A stretch of DNA of 64,000 bases from Gentiana macrophylla (GCA_026214975.1 JAOBSW010000780.1:1-64000), one strand, 5' to 3'; positions 22,596 through 32,904 are shown, numbered from the stretch's first letter. Notes: generated from the letters alone by a model not told the origin. A program made the numbers and translations.

Positions 22596-24047
22596 TGTTA
22601 AGGGTGATTTTATACGTTTTATAATGATATATTTTATGTCAATTTTCCCCATATGTGGATGTTTTTCATAGAAATCGAGCTTTATATTGAAATATTGAGC
22701 AAATGAGTTTTAGAAGTATTAAAGTGCAAAATCGAGCTAATTATGTGATTTTATTGGATAAATATCTTTAGATGTAAGATGTTACATTTTGCATGTTTTT
22801 ATCGTGATGTAAATGCGCTTGCATGAGGTGAAAGGAGCTTAAAAGATGTTCAAGTGATGATTTGCATGGAAGGAAAGAGATAGAGATGAAGTTGGAATGA
22901 AGATCAAGATGAATTTGAAGAAAAAGGTATTGGGATTTAGCGTCAAGCTCCGTCGAGTGGACGGGCGTCTAAAGATATGGATCAAGCGCCCAGGAGGAGT
23001 TTTTGATCTGAGAGAGTTTGGACGCCATAGTGAACGCAGCCCAGAGGCACCAGATCGGCGCCCGAAGAAAGTCAGACGGGCGCCCACGGCCGACATAGCG
23101 GCGGCCGACCTAGTTTTCTATAAATAGCATTGCGCTTCAACCCTAATAACATCGATTTTCACACATTATTGACTCTTATTGATACACAATCATTAGAGAA
23201 AAACCACTAGCGGCCACCCCGCTGGGGAGGGTGGGGTTGCGGATAGTTAGGTTTTTATTTTCGTTTTCTTTTCTTGTTCGATCTTGATGATGGCCTGAAG
23301 ATATGAACTTGGAGCAGCCATGGGAAACTTTTCCAGCAGCGTTTTATTTCGTCCTTTGGATATTTTGTGAGTTTAATTTCAAGTTTGTTTCTTTCCTTTG
23401 ATTATTTGTTATGCAATCGATATCGGAAGATGTATTGCTATTTGATGTTTACCGTATGATGGAAATCGGTGTAAACCTTAGTTCACCATAGGAAATATTA
23501 GACTTTTAACCTTGACATAACGGAAGTTGATAGGTTAGATTTCTAGGTTGTTAGATCTAATAAATCTTGCACATTGTTTTGAGAGCGTTAATCTCTATAG
23601 ATCGGAAGATGATGAGATTGATAGACGGATTACTTACGGAAGTAGGAATTCATACCTTTGATTAGGTGAACCACAACTTTGATTGAATCATCATAAGATA
23701 ATCTAGGAAGAATTAAGGGTTGCGGGATGGTGGATCATGTTTGTCCTATGTTGATTTGCTTTGATCATGACTAAGTTTTATTGTTTTCTTAGTTGTAGTT
23801 TTATTTTATTTGCTTTTGTTCATAGCGATATTTTCCTGGCTTTGGTGACAATCCTCTGTCAGATTTATTTTCCGTTTTAGTTTAGGTTTAGAATAATAGT
23901 AACAATCTTAGGAAAATTAATGAACTAGATACCCGATTCCACGAGATCGACTCGGTATTAATCGCTATACTACGATCCCTACACTTGGGAATACCGGATT
24001 TATAAATTTTATTACTTGTTTATTTTTCATAGATAAAATCCGTGACA
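22596..24047 (+). repeat. 5' LTR of element D
   Basis: 1452 bp from TGTTAAGGGTGATTTTATAC to GATAAAATCCGTGACA. TATA CTATAAATAG at 23118-23127. Compared with the 3' LTR, many differences fall in the GACGGGCGTC motifs at about 22940-23090. Confidence 0.88.
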
Positions 24048-24050
24048 AGT

Positions 24051-24070
24051 TTTTGGCGCCGTTGCCGGGA
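24051..24070 (+). other. Primer-binding site, element D (first copy)
   Basis: TTTTGGCGCCGTTGCCGGGA four bases after the LTR end. Athila-type PBS in the canonical position. Confidence 0.85.
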
Positions 24071-24152
24071 ATCGATGCACGGTCGTCGATTCATTATTAA
24101 TTTTTCTAAGTAGTATAGTGGTTAGTATTCCTTAGCGGAACCAAAAACAAGT

Positions 24153-24172
24153 TTTTGGCGCCGTTGCCGGGA
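24153..24172 (+). other. Duplicate primer-binding site, element D
   Basis: A second exact copy of TTTTGGCGCCGTTGCCGGGA, 102 bp downstream of the first and again preceded by ACAAG. The surrounding leader (GTCTAGTTTCTTATTAATTT) is also partly duplicated, so this is a short tandem duplication that includes the PBS. Confidence 0.8.
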
Positions 24173-26400
24173 ATCAATCTGATCGTCTAGTTTCTTATTA
24201 ATTTTTTCTAAAGTTGTTATGTTTTGTTTTTCGTAGGTAGTTTGTGTTATCTAGTGATTATTAATTTTCATAGGTTTGTGTTTAGGTTCCAATTAGGGTT
24301 TTGTTTAGTTTTCGTGTTTTGTTTGGACATGTTTTCGTGTTTTAGCGGCGTTTATGTGCTTGATTTGAACGTAAACGGGCGCGTCTGAGCTATTGGGCGC
24401 CCGTCCGTCCAAATCGATCGTCTCTGTTTGTGTTTTGCCCGAGCAGACGGCGTTGATAACTTGGGCGCCCGTCTCATTCTTTCTCCAGCAGACGTCGCCC
24501 GATAACGGGCGCCCGTCGCCCGTCTGTCACCAGTTCTTTTTATTTATTTTTGTTTTAGGTAGATATCGTGGTTTAGGGTTTCTGTTTGTCGTAGGTAGGG
24601 TTCTAAGGTTGAATCATCTGACTCCACGTTTTTCACTGTCAAATTTATGGATAAAAGGGATCGTTTTAGCACTCGTTAGTATTTTGGCCGTAACTTTTGG
24701 CTCGAGTGTCCGTTTGGCGCGCAGGACCCCAATTCGGAAAGCTCGTTCCGACGCCGACGACTGGGTGAACAGCCATAGGCTGTATGATGCCGTTTTCGAG
24801 GTCAAAATCCACTGTTTTCCCTTCCATTTTGGGCTCAGAAGATTTCAACACGTTTTTTTAGTGTTTTCTGTTTTTCTGTTTTAAATTTTTCGTAGTTTAA
24901 GTTTAGGTTTCTGTTTTCGTATCTTTTTAGGTAGTTTTCAATAAAAGTAGCGTTAAATAAATTGAGAGTTTTTTTTATTTTTGCCGTGATTCGATGACCG
25001 TTGGGTTAAGAATGTGTAAAAAGTTTTTTTTAACTCGATTTGTGGAACGTGAATTAGGTTTCTTTTTCTTCTAGGGTTAGGTTTTCTTTTCCTAATAAAA
25101 ACTAGGGTTTCTTAAAGCTTCTAGGGTTTATGATGTATGAAGTGTATCTAAGGTTTTGAAATGGGTAGTAGAGTCTTGCGAGCTTTTATCTTTGAGTCAG
25201 ACGGGCATCCATAGTAAGTGAACGCCCGTCCGTCCTAAATATGTTTAAACGTCCGTCTGGATTGTCTGAACGGCCGTCCAGTGTGTCAGCTTATAGTGAA
25301 TAGAATTTGATTTTTAATGCTTTATTTGACGTGGATATTTTCATATGAGTTTCTGTGGCTAGTTATTTTTACGTAGATGTTCTGAACTTGCATGTTTACA
25401 TCTTTCCATCTACGAATCCATGTTAAATAAGTGATTTACTTTTATATACATGTTTCATTATTCGACATGGATGTTTTATTGTGAGCCTCTGTGGCCTTTG
25501 TATATGCATAGATGTCCTGTTCTTTCACCGTTATGGTTTCTTTCCATCTACCGATCCATGTTAAATAATTGATTAATTTTTAGTTACATGATTCATCTAT
25601 GCATGTTATAGTTACTGTCGGTTCTCGTATGCTATAACTGTTCTTATTGTTATTTAGTAGCTAATGTCGGTTTTCGTATGCTACATATCATTGTGATGAA
25701 TCTTGTGAGCCTTGAGACCTATGTGCTTTCTTGTTATTTTTGTAACTCATATGGGTAGCTACTGTCGGTTTTACGTAATGCTACTATCTTTGGCTTATGA
25801 GTTATATCTGTTTAGTATAGCTAACTGTTGGTTTTCCATAATGCTATCACCTTTGATGAGTCTTAAAGCGCCTACGTCTGCATGCATATAATGAATAGTA
25901 ATCATCGTTTATCGTAAACTATCATTATTTGGTAGGCGTTTATGATATACATGTCGTGTTGCAAATGAGTGGGCTAGTTTTCTTTCTTTTATTTTCTTTT
26001 ATTTTTGCATATCATTTAGTTGCATGTCATCTAGTTGCATTGTTTCTCTATTTTTTCTTTTATTTTTCTTGAGGGTAGTTACTGTCGGCTTGCCGTACGC
26101 TACCACTTTTATTTTATGTCCTTCATTTTTTGTTTCTGCACTGGCCGTAGTCACTGTAGAGTTGTTTGAGCCAACTTTCTCACACTGAGCCTGTCAGAAT
26201 TTATTTTTATTTATTTCTTTTATTAGGATTGCATATCATGTAGATTGCATTGTAATATATTTTCGTATAGTGCATCTAGCCTACTATTTTGTAATGTTCC
26301 ATGTATATGTTCCTTCTTTACATGAGCTTAATCTAAAAAAATCTCTATAACTTCTTTTCCATGTGCTTTACATGTCTAATCTTTTTTCCCCGTAGACTCT
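24173..26400 (+). other. Leader of element D, non-coding
   Basis: GACGGGCGTC-type motifs cluster at 24370-24535 and 25195-25290. Between and beyond them lie T-rich tracts and the hairpin array (25600-26110). No gag homologue is present. The reverse complement of most of this stretch forms the leader of C. Confidence 0.7.
25600..26110 (+). repeat. Array of five leader hairpins, element D
   Basis: Units start at about 25608, 25660, 25757, 25818 and 26075. Consensus layout: GTAGC, TACTGT, CGG, TTTT, CCG, TAT, GCTAC. The outer 5-bp stem closes the unit and CGG/CCG forms an inner stem. Units 1 and 4 have an A-T instead of the G-C outer pair. Unit 5 has CGGC-TT-GCCG as inner stem. Confidence 0.72.
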
Positions 26401-27667
26401 TTTTGCACTGATCAAGTATGCAGGACACTTGTGATAGCTATTGTGCGCTTTCACGACGATATCAGTTTTCCTGTGATGCTCCACAGTCTACTGATCTATT
26501 CAAGCTTTCTTGGATCTGTGATGCTCCACATTTCCAAGGTTATCCGAAGCAATTTTGGTTCTTCATGAGGGTCTTCCCGGAATTGCCAGCTTGGAAATAC
26601 AATCAGCTAAGTTCTCTTCAAATTTTTATTTCTGTACAACTTGAGGACAAGTTGCAATCTAAGTGTGGGGGAGGGGTTAGGTATCTACGTTCATTTGCTT
26701 AATTAGTTGTATTTCTATGAAAAGTGCTAAATATTTAAAATTTTTGCTTCGTCCCAAGTGAGCAAATGCATATCTTTATTTGAGTTCTTATATCATTGAT
26801 GCTTTATTTTGCATATTTAGTAAATTTAGATGTCTCACCCAACACTATTTTTCACGTGCCATAGTAAATGATGAGCTATACTTTAAAGCTATGCCCATTT
26901 GATTAGAGATTTTTGATGATTATCGCATGATTCTTTGCGTACATACGAATTTTGAAAATTTTAATAGTTTGTGTTTAGAATTAAAGTATGACATACTGTG
27001 AATATCTGAAGGTTTGAATGTGATAGGAGGGATATAATTTAAGGTTTGTATACCAATCTAAGATGAATAAAATATATATAAGTGTCGGAAGTAGCTGCCA
27101 ATGATTTGAGTGCGGTAGGGCATTATCACGAAATGTCCTATACCACTATGAGGTTCAATAGCTCCCGACTGCCTGATGATAGTAGTTCAGCTAGGGTGTT
27201 ATCACGAAATGTCCTATTGCTGGGAATGAGGGCATATGCGATAAGTGTGTAGTGAAGTGGAATTTAAGAAAAAATTAGCAAATAGTATTGTGAAAAGATG
27301 GGTGAGAACCGTAGTTATCTTCTGACTATCCCCAGTATACACTGAAAGATATGTTGTAGGGATTATCCTCTGAGTATGTCGGAAAGATCCTAAGCGCATT
27401 TTATTATCCTTTTCGGAATATGTATGTTTTGTGAGGTGCATGTTATAATCGTTTTTATATTTCTATTTTAAATGGGATGTTGGCTAGTTTTGCTTGAATC
27501 AATTTCAAGTGTGGATTTAGTGGAAGTTTATTATGGCTATGCACACACACGTGGGTGAACCTCTAAACTATTGAATATGCTTTATGGTTGCATAAATGTT
27601 TATATGTCTCGAGTCTTGATTTTGTTTTGTCTTGCTCGGGACGAGCAAGGTTTTAAGTGTGGGGAGT
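26401..27667 (+). other. 3' untranslated region of element D
   Basis: Starts with a degenerate region ending CTAAGTGTGGGGGAGG (internal PPT-like tract, about 26659). The conserved block 27000-27370 follows with two TTATCACGAAA motifs. A hairpin at 27630-27650 has stem CTTGCTCG/CGAGCAAG and loop GGA. The true PPT AAGTGTGGGGAGT (27655-27667) ends directly at the LTR. Confidence 0.75.
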
Positions 27668-29130
27668 TGTTAAGGTGATTTTGTATGCGTTTTATAAGGA
27701 TATATTTTATGTCAATTTTCCCATATGTGGATGTTTTTCCATAGAAATCGAGCTTTATATTGAAATATTGAGCAAATGAGTTTTAGAAGTATTAAAGTGC
27801 AAAATCGAGCTAATTATGTGATTTTATTGGATAAATATCTTTAGATGTAAGATGTTACATTTGCATGTTTTTATCGTGATGTAGATGCGCTTGCATGAGG
27901 TGAAAGGAGCTTAAAAGATGTTCAAGTGATGATTTGCATGGAAGGAAAGAGATAGAGATGAAGTTGGAATGAAGATCAAGATGAATTTGGAAGAAAAAGG
28001 TATTGGACGAGCGTCCAAGCTCCGTCCAGAGTGGACGGGCGTCTAAAGATATGGACTGGCGTCCAGGAGGAGTTTTTGATACAGAGAGTTTGGACGCCAT
28101 AGTGAACGAGCGTCCAGAGGCACCAGACTGGCGTCCAGAAAGTCAGACGGGCGTCCACGGCCGACATAGCAGCAGCCGACCTAGTTTTCTATAAATAGCA
28201 GCTGCGCCCCAACCCTAATAACATCAGATTTTCACACATTATTGACTCTTATTGATACACAATCATTAGAGAAAAACCCTAGGCGGCCCCAGCCCCCTTT
28301 GGGGAGGCTGGGGTTGCGGATTAGTTAGGTTTTTATTTTCGTTTTCTTTTCTTGTTCGATCTTGATGATGGCCTGAAGATATGAACTTGGAGCGACATGG
28401 GAAACTTTTTCAAAGTAGCGTTTTATTTAAATCCTTTGGATATTTTGTGAGTTTAATTTCAAGTTTGTTTCTTTCCTTTGATTATTTGTTATGCAATCGA
28501 TATCGGAAGATGTATTGCTATTTGATGTTTACCGTAAGATGGAAATCGGTGTAAACCTTAGATCACCATAGGAAAGATTAGACTTTTAACCTTGACATAA
28601 CGGAAGTTGATAGGTTAGATTTCTAGGTTGTTAGATCTAATAAATCTTGCACCTTGTTTTGAGAGCGTTAATCTCTATAGATCGGAAGATGATGAGATTG
28701 ATAGACGGATTACTTACGGAAGTAGGAATTCATACCTTTGATTAGGTGAACCACACCTTTGATTGAATCATCATAAGATAATCTAGGGAAGAATTAAGGG
28801 TTGCGGGATGGTGGATCATGTTTGTCCTATGTTGATTTGCTTCATCATGAGTTAGTTTTATTGTTTTCTTAGTTGTAGTTTTATTTTATTTGCTTTTGTT
28901 ATAGCGATATTTTCTGGCTTTGAGGTGACAATCCTCTGTCGATTTATTTTCCGTTTTAGTTTAGGTTTAGGAATAATAGTAACAATCTTAGGAAAATTAA
29001 TGAACTAGATACCCCGATTCCCTGAGATCGACTCCGGTATTAATCGCTATACTACGATCCCTACACTTGGGGAATACCGGATTTATAAATTTTATTACTT
29101 GTTTATTTTTCATAGATAAAATCCGTGACA
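27668..29130 (+). repeat. 3' LTR of element D
   Basis: 1463 bp, TGTTAAGGTGATTTTG to GATAAAATCCGTGACA. GGACGAGCGTCC/GGACGGGCGTC motifs at 28005-28165 are more regular than in the 5' LTR. Ends directly at DUF4283 retroelement sequence. Confidence 0.9.
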
Positions 29131-30365
29131 CTATATGTGCCTGATCTGATTCTACAATGCTAGTAGAGTCCACTTGCTTTTCATTTGCGCTTTTTCTTCT
29201 TTGCAAATCCATGATCATAGAATGCATTTCAAACTCATCGCATATGAATTTGCCTACATGTGCCTTCCTTCTTCATCATCATCAAACTGATCCTGCTTGT
29301 TAGTGTCCATTTGCAAAGCTAAAACATCAGGGCTATGCCCTTTTTGGGGAGGAGATGTCCATCGTTCCCCACTTGGGCCTTCATCAAACAGCCGTGGACA
29401 AGATCCTACCATCACTTCCTTTCCTTTATCAGTGTTATTTTCAGCAGTTGAGGTGCTAGTTTCAATATTCCTCTCAAAAGTTGTATGTATGATGCCCTCT
29501 GCAGCAACATTGCTGACTTGAGAGCCATATTGTGCAGTATGTTCACTGTTTCCTTCAGTTCTTTGTTTGTGCCTGAATTCTCTATGTAAGTGTGCTTCAT
29601 GTTTGTTTGTAAAAGTTCGTAGAAATTATGGGTATTTAACTGTACAAGTGTGTTCCTCATGTCCTATGTGCCATCAATATCTACAGTATGGTGGTAATTT
29701 ATCCTCTACAAGAATTGACTACCAAAAACCTCTCCCATCCTCGGTTTGGACCCAAACCCGAGCTGGTAACATTCCAAGTAAATCAAATTCCACTTGCACC
29801 CTAGCAACTGAGGGCCAACGAAGGAGCTCAATGGCCGTGTCAATTTTTTAAGTCTTGCTAAAGGAAGAAACAAAATAAAAGATAAAATCCTGATTTACCA
29901 GGTGAATTGGAAATTTAGGCAAGCATATCCAAATGGGGACAATAAAGGCTCTCTATCAAAATGAAAATATGGAGTCCACTTTAAAATCCTTATTGATTTA
30001 CCATACACATTCCAGATAGATTTGGAGAATAATCTCACATACTCATCAGGAAATTCGAATCGAAAAATGACATGTTTTTTATCCAATTAACCTTCTAGAA
30101 CAAAGCCATCAAAATTTTGAATACAGAGAAATTTTTGAATCACTTCCATGGGAGGTTTTCCTTGAGAGAACTTACCGATTAAAGTATTTTCAAAACGAGC
30201 CACAAGAGAGGCCACGATTTCCTTTGGAATAGTGATCGAAGGTTCCCCTTTGAATGTTCCATGGATGAAACTCGCTGCAACTGAAGCTTGTCCAGAGAAC
30301 GGAGAACACCGATGGTATGTGGCCGGTGGAGGTTCAAATCGAGCTGATTCCGGTGGAGCAGCCAT
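29131..30365 (-). pseudogene. DUF4283 retroelement protein, N-terminal part, degenerate
   Basis: From the ATG at 30365 (MAAPPESARFEPPPATYH) the frame reads a proline-rich lead and then a DUF4283-type domain: LIGKFSQGKPPMEVIQKFL, a TAA stop at 30084-30086, LDKKHVIFRFEFPDEYVRLF, and IRILKWTPYFHFDREPLLSP. DUF4283 occurs in the ORF1-like nucleic-acid-binding proteins of plant LINEs and related retroelements. After about 29895 the frame is broken by several stops and shifts; an acidic, Ser/Glu-rich tail continues to 29131, where the Athila cluster interrupts it. Neither a zinc knuckle nor an RT frame follows. It is not functional. The likely continuation is at 10231-10814. Confidence 0.72.
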
Positions 30366-30774
30366 GATTTAGAGATCGTCACTGAAATTGGGGGAAGATT
30401 CTAGGGATTTTGGGTTTAAGGCGCCATCAGTTTCCTCTCATTGTTTAAATCGTATAATTTCTTTCTATCTGACAGGACAAAAAAGGAGGTGCGATTTGCA
30501 GCTTCCGCTCCTCTCTTTGCTTGATCCCCAGTTGCTATTAGGAAGAAACGACAAAATACAATCGATTCCTCTATTTAAGCGGTTCTCGCTTCTTCTTGTT
30601 CCTGTTCCTAACTCATCCCCGGGTAGTTCCCAATGTGTGGCACTTTCTATACTTCATGGGTGCAACATCAACAAATTCGCTCTTTCAAAATGGACTACTT
30701 GCCCCTTAGACAACTTGAAGTTGGTCAATCAGTTCATTTATTCATAAGACTTACCTCTTTCTCAGGCAGGACAT
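30366..30774. other. 5' flank of DUF4283 unit, no gene seen
   Basis: Non-coding sequence upstream of the DUF4283 start. It includes an AAATTGGGGGAAGATTCTAGGG leader-like stretch split by the start region. The plus-strand open frame at 30388-30747 has no recognisable feature and is probably chance. Confidence 0.4.
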
Positions 30775-30990
30775 TTTTCTAAGCCCACTAGGCCATTTCG
30801 GCCGACGCGGGGGATTCAACAAGGAGACCCCTTGTCCCCTTTTCTTTTTATTATATGTGCGGAAGGAATCAATCAAGCGGTTAGCGATGGCAGGGATATC
30901 TTTTGGCAGGAATCAGGTGGTGCAGGTATCTCACTTATTTTTTGCAGACGATAGTCTTCGGCTCCGACTTGGATAAGAGTCAAAAGATGC
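30775..30990 (+). pseudogene. LINE reverse transcriptase fragment
   Basis: Reads PTRGIQQGDPLSPFLFIICAE and then, after a frameshift, GISFGRNQVVQVSHLFFADD. These are the RGxxQGDPLSP block and the catalytic FADD block of non-LTR reverse transcriptase, spaced more closely than in an intact enzyme. Only this core is left. It is on the strand opposite to the DUF4283 unit, so it is a separate insertion. Confidence 0.82.
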
Positions 30991-31400
30991 ATCGATGGCC
31001 GAGGTAGAGCACTCTATGAGCTAGGGTGGCTCTATCTCCTTCCGCCGAAAGATTCCCAACAGGCACTATTTGCAAATATATACATTGTGTAAATCTTTGT
31101 TTTACCTTTAATTAACAAAATTTTCAATGGCTATTATTTTTTGTTTAAATATGTTTCCTATTACTTTCTGTTGCGGGTGGATTCATATATATTTATTAAT
31201 TGTTGGAGAACAAAACTTTCCATCTGTTTTTTTTTGTACAAGTACGTACGAAGACATTATGTTGTAGTTGATGTGATCATGTGAATATTCGCTTTGGATG
31301 TTCTTGTTCCAAAGATGCAGTATCTCTTTATGCTCTTGGCTTATGTTTGTTTGCTTGTTTTCCCGTTATGTACGTTGGATTTTCCAATTTTAATCCCCAG

Positions 31401-31520
31401 GTCGTTTGTTGGGTATTGGGGGAATGTGGAACAGCAAATGGGAAGTATTCTACCTCGTATAGAACCGGTAAACTTTGCGATTTAGCCGTGTTGGCATATT
31501 CTATTGATGTCACGGTGAAG
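31401..31520 (+). pseudogene. Captured single exon resembling AP-4 complex epsilon adaptin
   Basis: Forty codons open without stops: VVCWVLGECGTANGKYSTSY, then RTGKLCDLAVLAYSIDVTVK. This closely resembles, from memory of the family, the plant AP-4 epsilon segment with WVLGEYGTADGKxSASY and GKLCDxAEAYSSDETVK. The exon is bounded by a CCCCAG acceptor and an AAG|GTATGG donor, so intron borders were carried along and it is a DNA-level fragment, not a processed copy. Neighbouring exons were not found. AP-4 epsilon is a large subunit of a trans-Golgi coat adaptor. An isolated exon between LINE pieces is best read as a gene fragment moved by a transposon or by duplication. Confidence 0.62.
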
Positions 31521-32110
31521 GTATGGCTAATCTAGAGGTACTCTCTTGAAAAAATCTATTTGGATTATGTTTAATTGTATCTTTGACCTAATGTTAAACA
31601 ATGTATTACTTGCTTTGCATGGAGTTTCTCTTATCTATTGGTGATGGAGTGCACCAAATCGATGATATTAAATGACTGTAATCGGAGCAACCATTACGCT
31701 ATGTTTTTCCTTAGGCCTTCTTTTATGCTATTTGCAGTTAAGTGAATTTTTTTAAAAACACGCAGTCTGCGTTTGCAGACTTGGAATTGATGTTAAAGGA
31801 CGTTACAATAAACGATGTATTATGACCAAAACGATGGATGTTGTGTTGGCGTTCTATTTTAGCAGTTTGTTAAAATGCAGTTTTGCTTGAATAATAAATT
31901 TTGTATGGGTGCATATTGTGATTATTCCATGGTGTGATTATTGATTTCAACTTACATGTAAGCTCTCCAGCAAAATTAAAGGTTAGTTTTTTTTTTGTTT
32001 TTGTTTTAGTTTTAGTTTTTTTAATTTTTAGAAACGATCATTGTTATTACCACATCAAAAAAGAAACAGAGTTAAATAAACAAGGACCCTCTTTACAGTC
32101 CCCAAGCTAT
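31521..32110. other. Intergenic, no gene seen
   Basis: AT-rich sequence with T-runs (about 31986-32025). Some of it may be intron sequence carried with the AP-4 epsilon exon. No protein similarity is recognisable. Confidence 0.4.
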
Positions 32111-32114
32111 TTTT

Positions 32115-32375
32115 AAATTATTCAACCTATTGTAGATAGAGGAAACTAGCACAAGATTGGAGGTCTCTCCCGGCATCGCTGGTGAATCACTTGATTTCTC
32201 CAGTACCACAAGTTATGCACAGTTTCGCGAAAAATATATGGCCAGTCATTCCTTATGGAAGGTCCAGCAATATTCGCCTTTATCCATTCTCCAATTGTAG
32301 GCCGTGAGAAAAATCTAAATGGGTCAATCCAGGTAGCAAGTTACGCCAAATCAGATTTGCCCATCTGCAATCTTA
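32115..32375 (-). pseudogene. LINE ORF2 C-terminal fragment (zf-RVT region)
   Basis: On the minus strand, with frameshifts, it reads CRWANLIWRNLLPG, then ANIAGPSIRNDWPYIFRET and VHNLWYWRNQVIHQ. This is the zinc-binding and following LW-x-WRN region after RT in plant LINE ORF2. It is on the opposite strand from the RT fragment at 30775, so the two probably come from different insertions. Confidence 0.65.
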
Positions 32376-32639
32376 AAGTTTAGTTTTGTTAGAATATTAA
32401 TCTACTTTGTTTTGATGTTTTTTTTTGTGTTACACTGCCCCTGCAATTGTCTCTAATACTTTGAATACATAAATAAGAGTATCATTGTTGGTTCTTTCTA
32501 TTGTTAATTCACTGTTAGTTGCTTCCTTACATTAATGGTATATTCGTTGCAATCTATTTAATCATGTTGCTACTGTCGTTGCTTTTTATGCTTTAGGCCA
32601 ATATAATTTCATTTATACGATTTATTTCACAACGATTTT

Positions 32640-32900
32640 CGTCATTGGGCGTTGCCGGCCCCTAGTGATGCGCCTGACCCGTAAAAGGGCCCGCGGATCC
32701 ACAATCGGATCCGACGGACTGCCTAAACAGCGGAGCAATGCCCTTGGTCCACCGAGTCTGCGTTAATCCAAGCCGGATCGAGGCCAAGAGTCTATTGACA
32801 AGCTTTCAATCCGCCATCTCATCGGGCGCGACTGAAGCGGCGAGGAGCGGACCAATCCGATCCTCTCGTTGTTCTGGCTTTTCGCTTAACTAGGCGAGCA
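32640..32900. other. GC-rich patch of unknown origin
   Basis: Clearly more GC-rich than its surroundings, with GGGCGTTGCCGGCCCC, GGGCCCGCGGATCC and repeated GGATC. No long open frame and no recognisable RNA or LTR landmark. Confidence 0.4.
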
Positions 32901-32904
32901 AGCT

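Larger units (their letters stand above)
22596..29130 (+). mobile_element. Non-autonomous Athila-like element D (large retrotransposon derivative)
   Basis: Has both LTRs (22596-24047 and 27668-29130), PBS, PPT and 3.6 kb of interior with no gag, protease, RT or integrase. It must have relied on proteins of a related element (b is a candidate type). Interior order: duplicated PBS, leader with GACGGGCGTC motifs, hairpin array, a region ending in an internal PPT-like tract (about 26659), conserved 3' block, PPT-proximal hairpin, PPT. Flanks (ACAAC at left inside the C junction, CTATA at right) do not match, so the 5' side has been rearranged. The short frames at 24393-24884 and 26418-26702 have no recognisable domain. 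Confidence 0.82.

Noticed and set aside
24393..24884. 163-codon open frame in the leader of D, possible novel protein or env
   Set aside because: The inverted copy in C (about 20375-20955) is broken by stops, and codons run through GACGCCCGTC motifs. No signal or membrane segment typical of env.
25600..26110. Regularly repeated short units, CRISPR-like at first glance
   Set aside because: Units are hairpins of varying sequence and spacing inside a plant retrotransposon leader; no uniform spacers and no cas genes.
22591..29135. Target-site duplication for element D
   Set aside because: Left ACAAC and right CTATA do not match; none is claimed.
30388..30747. 119-codon open frame upstream of the DUF4283 start
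   Set aside because: No motif, low complexity, opposite strand to the retroelement; most likely chance.
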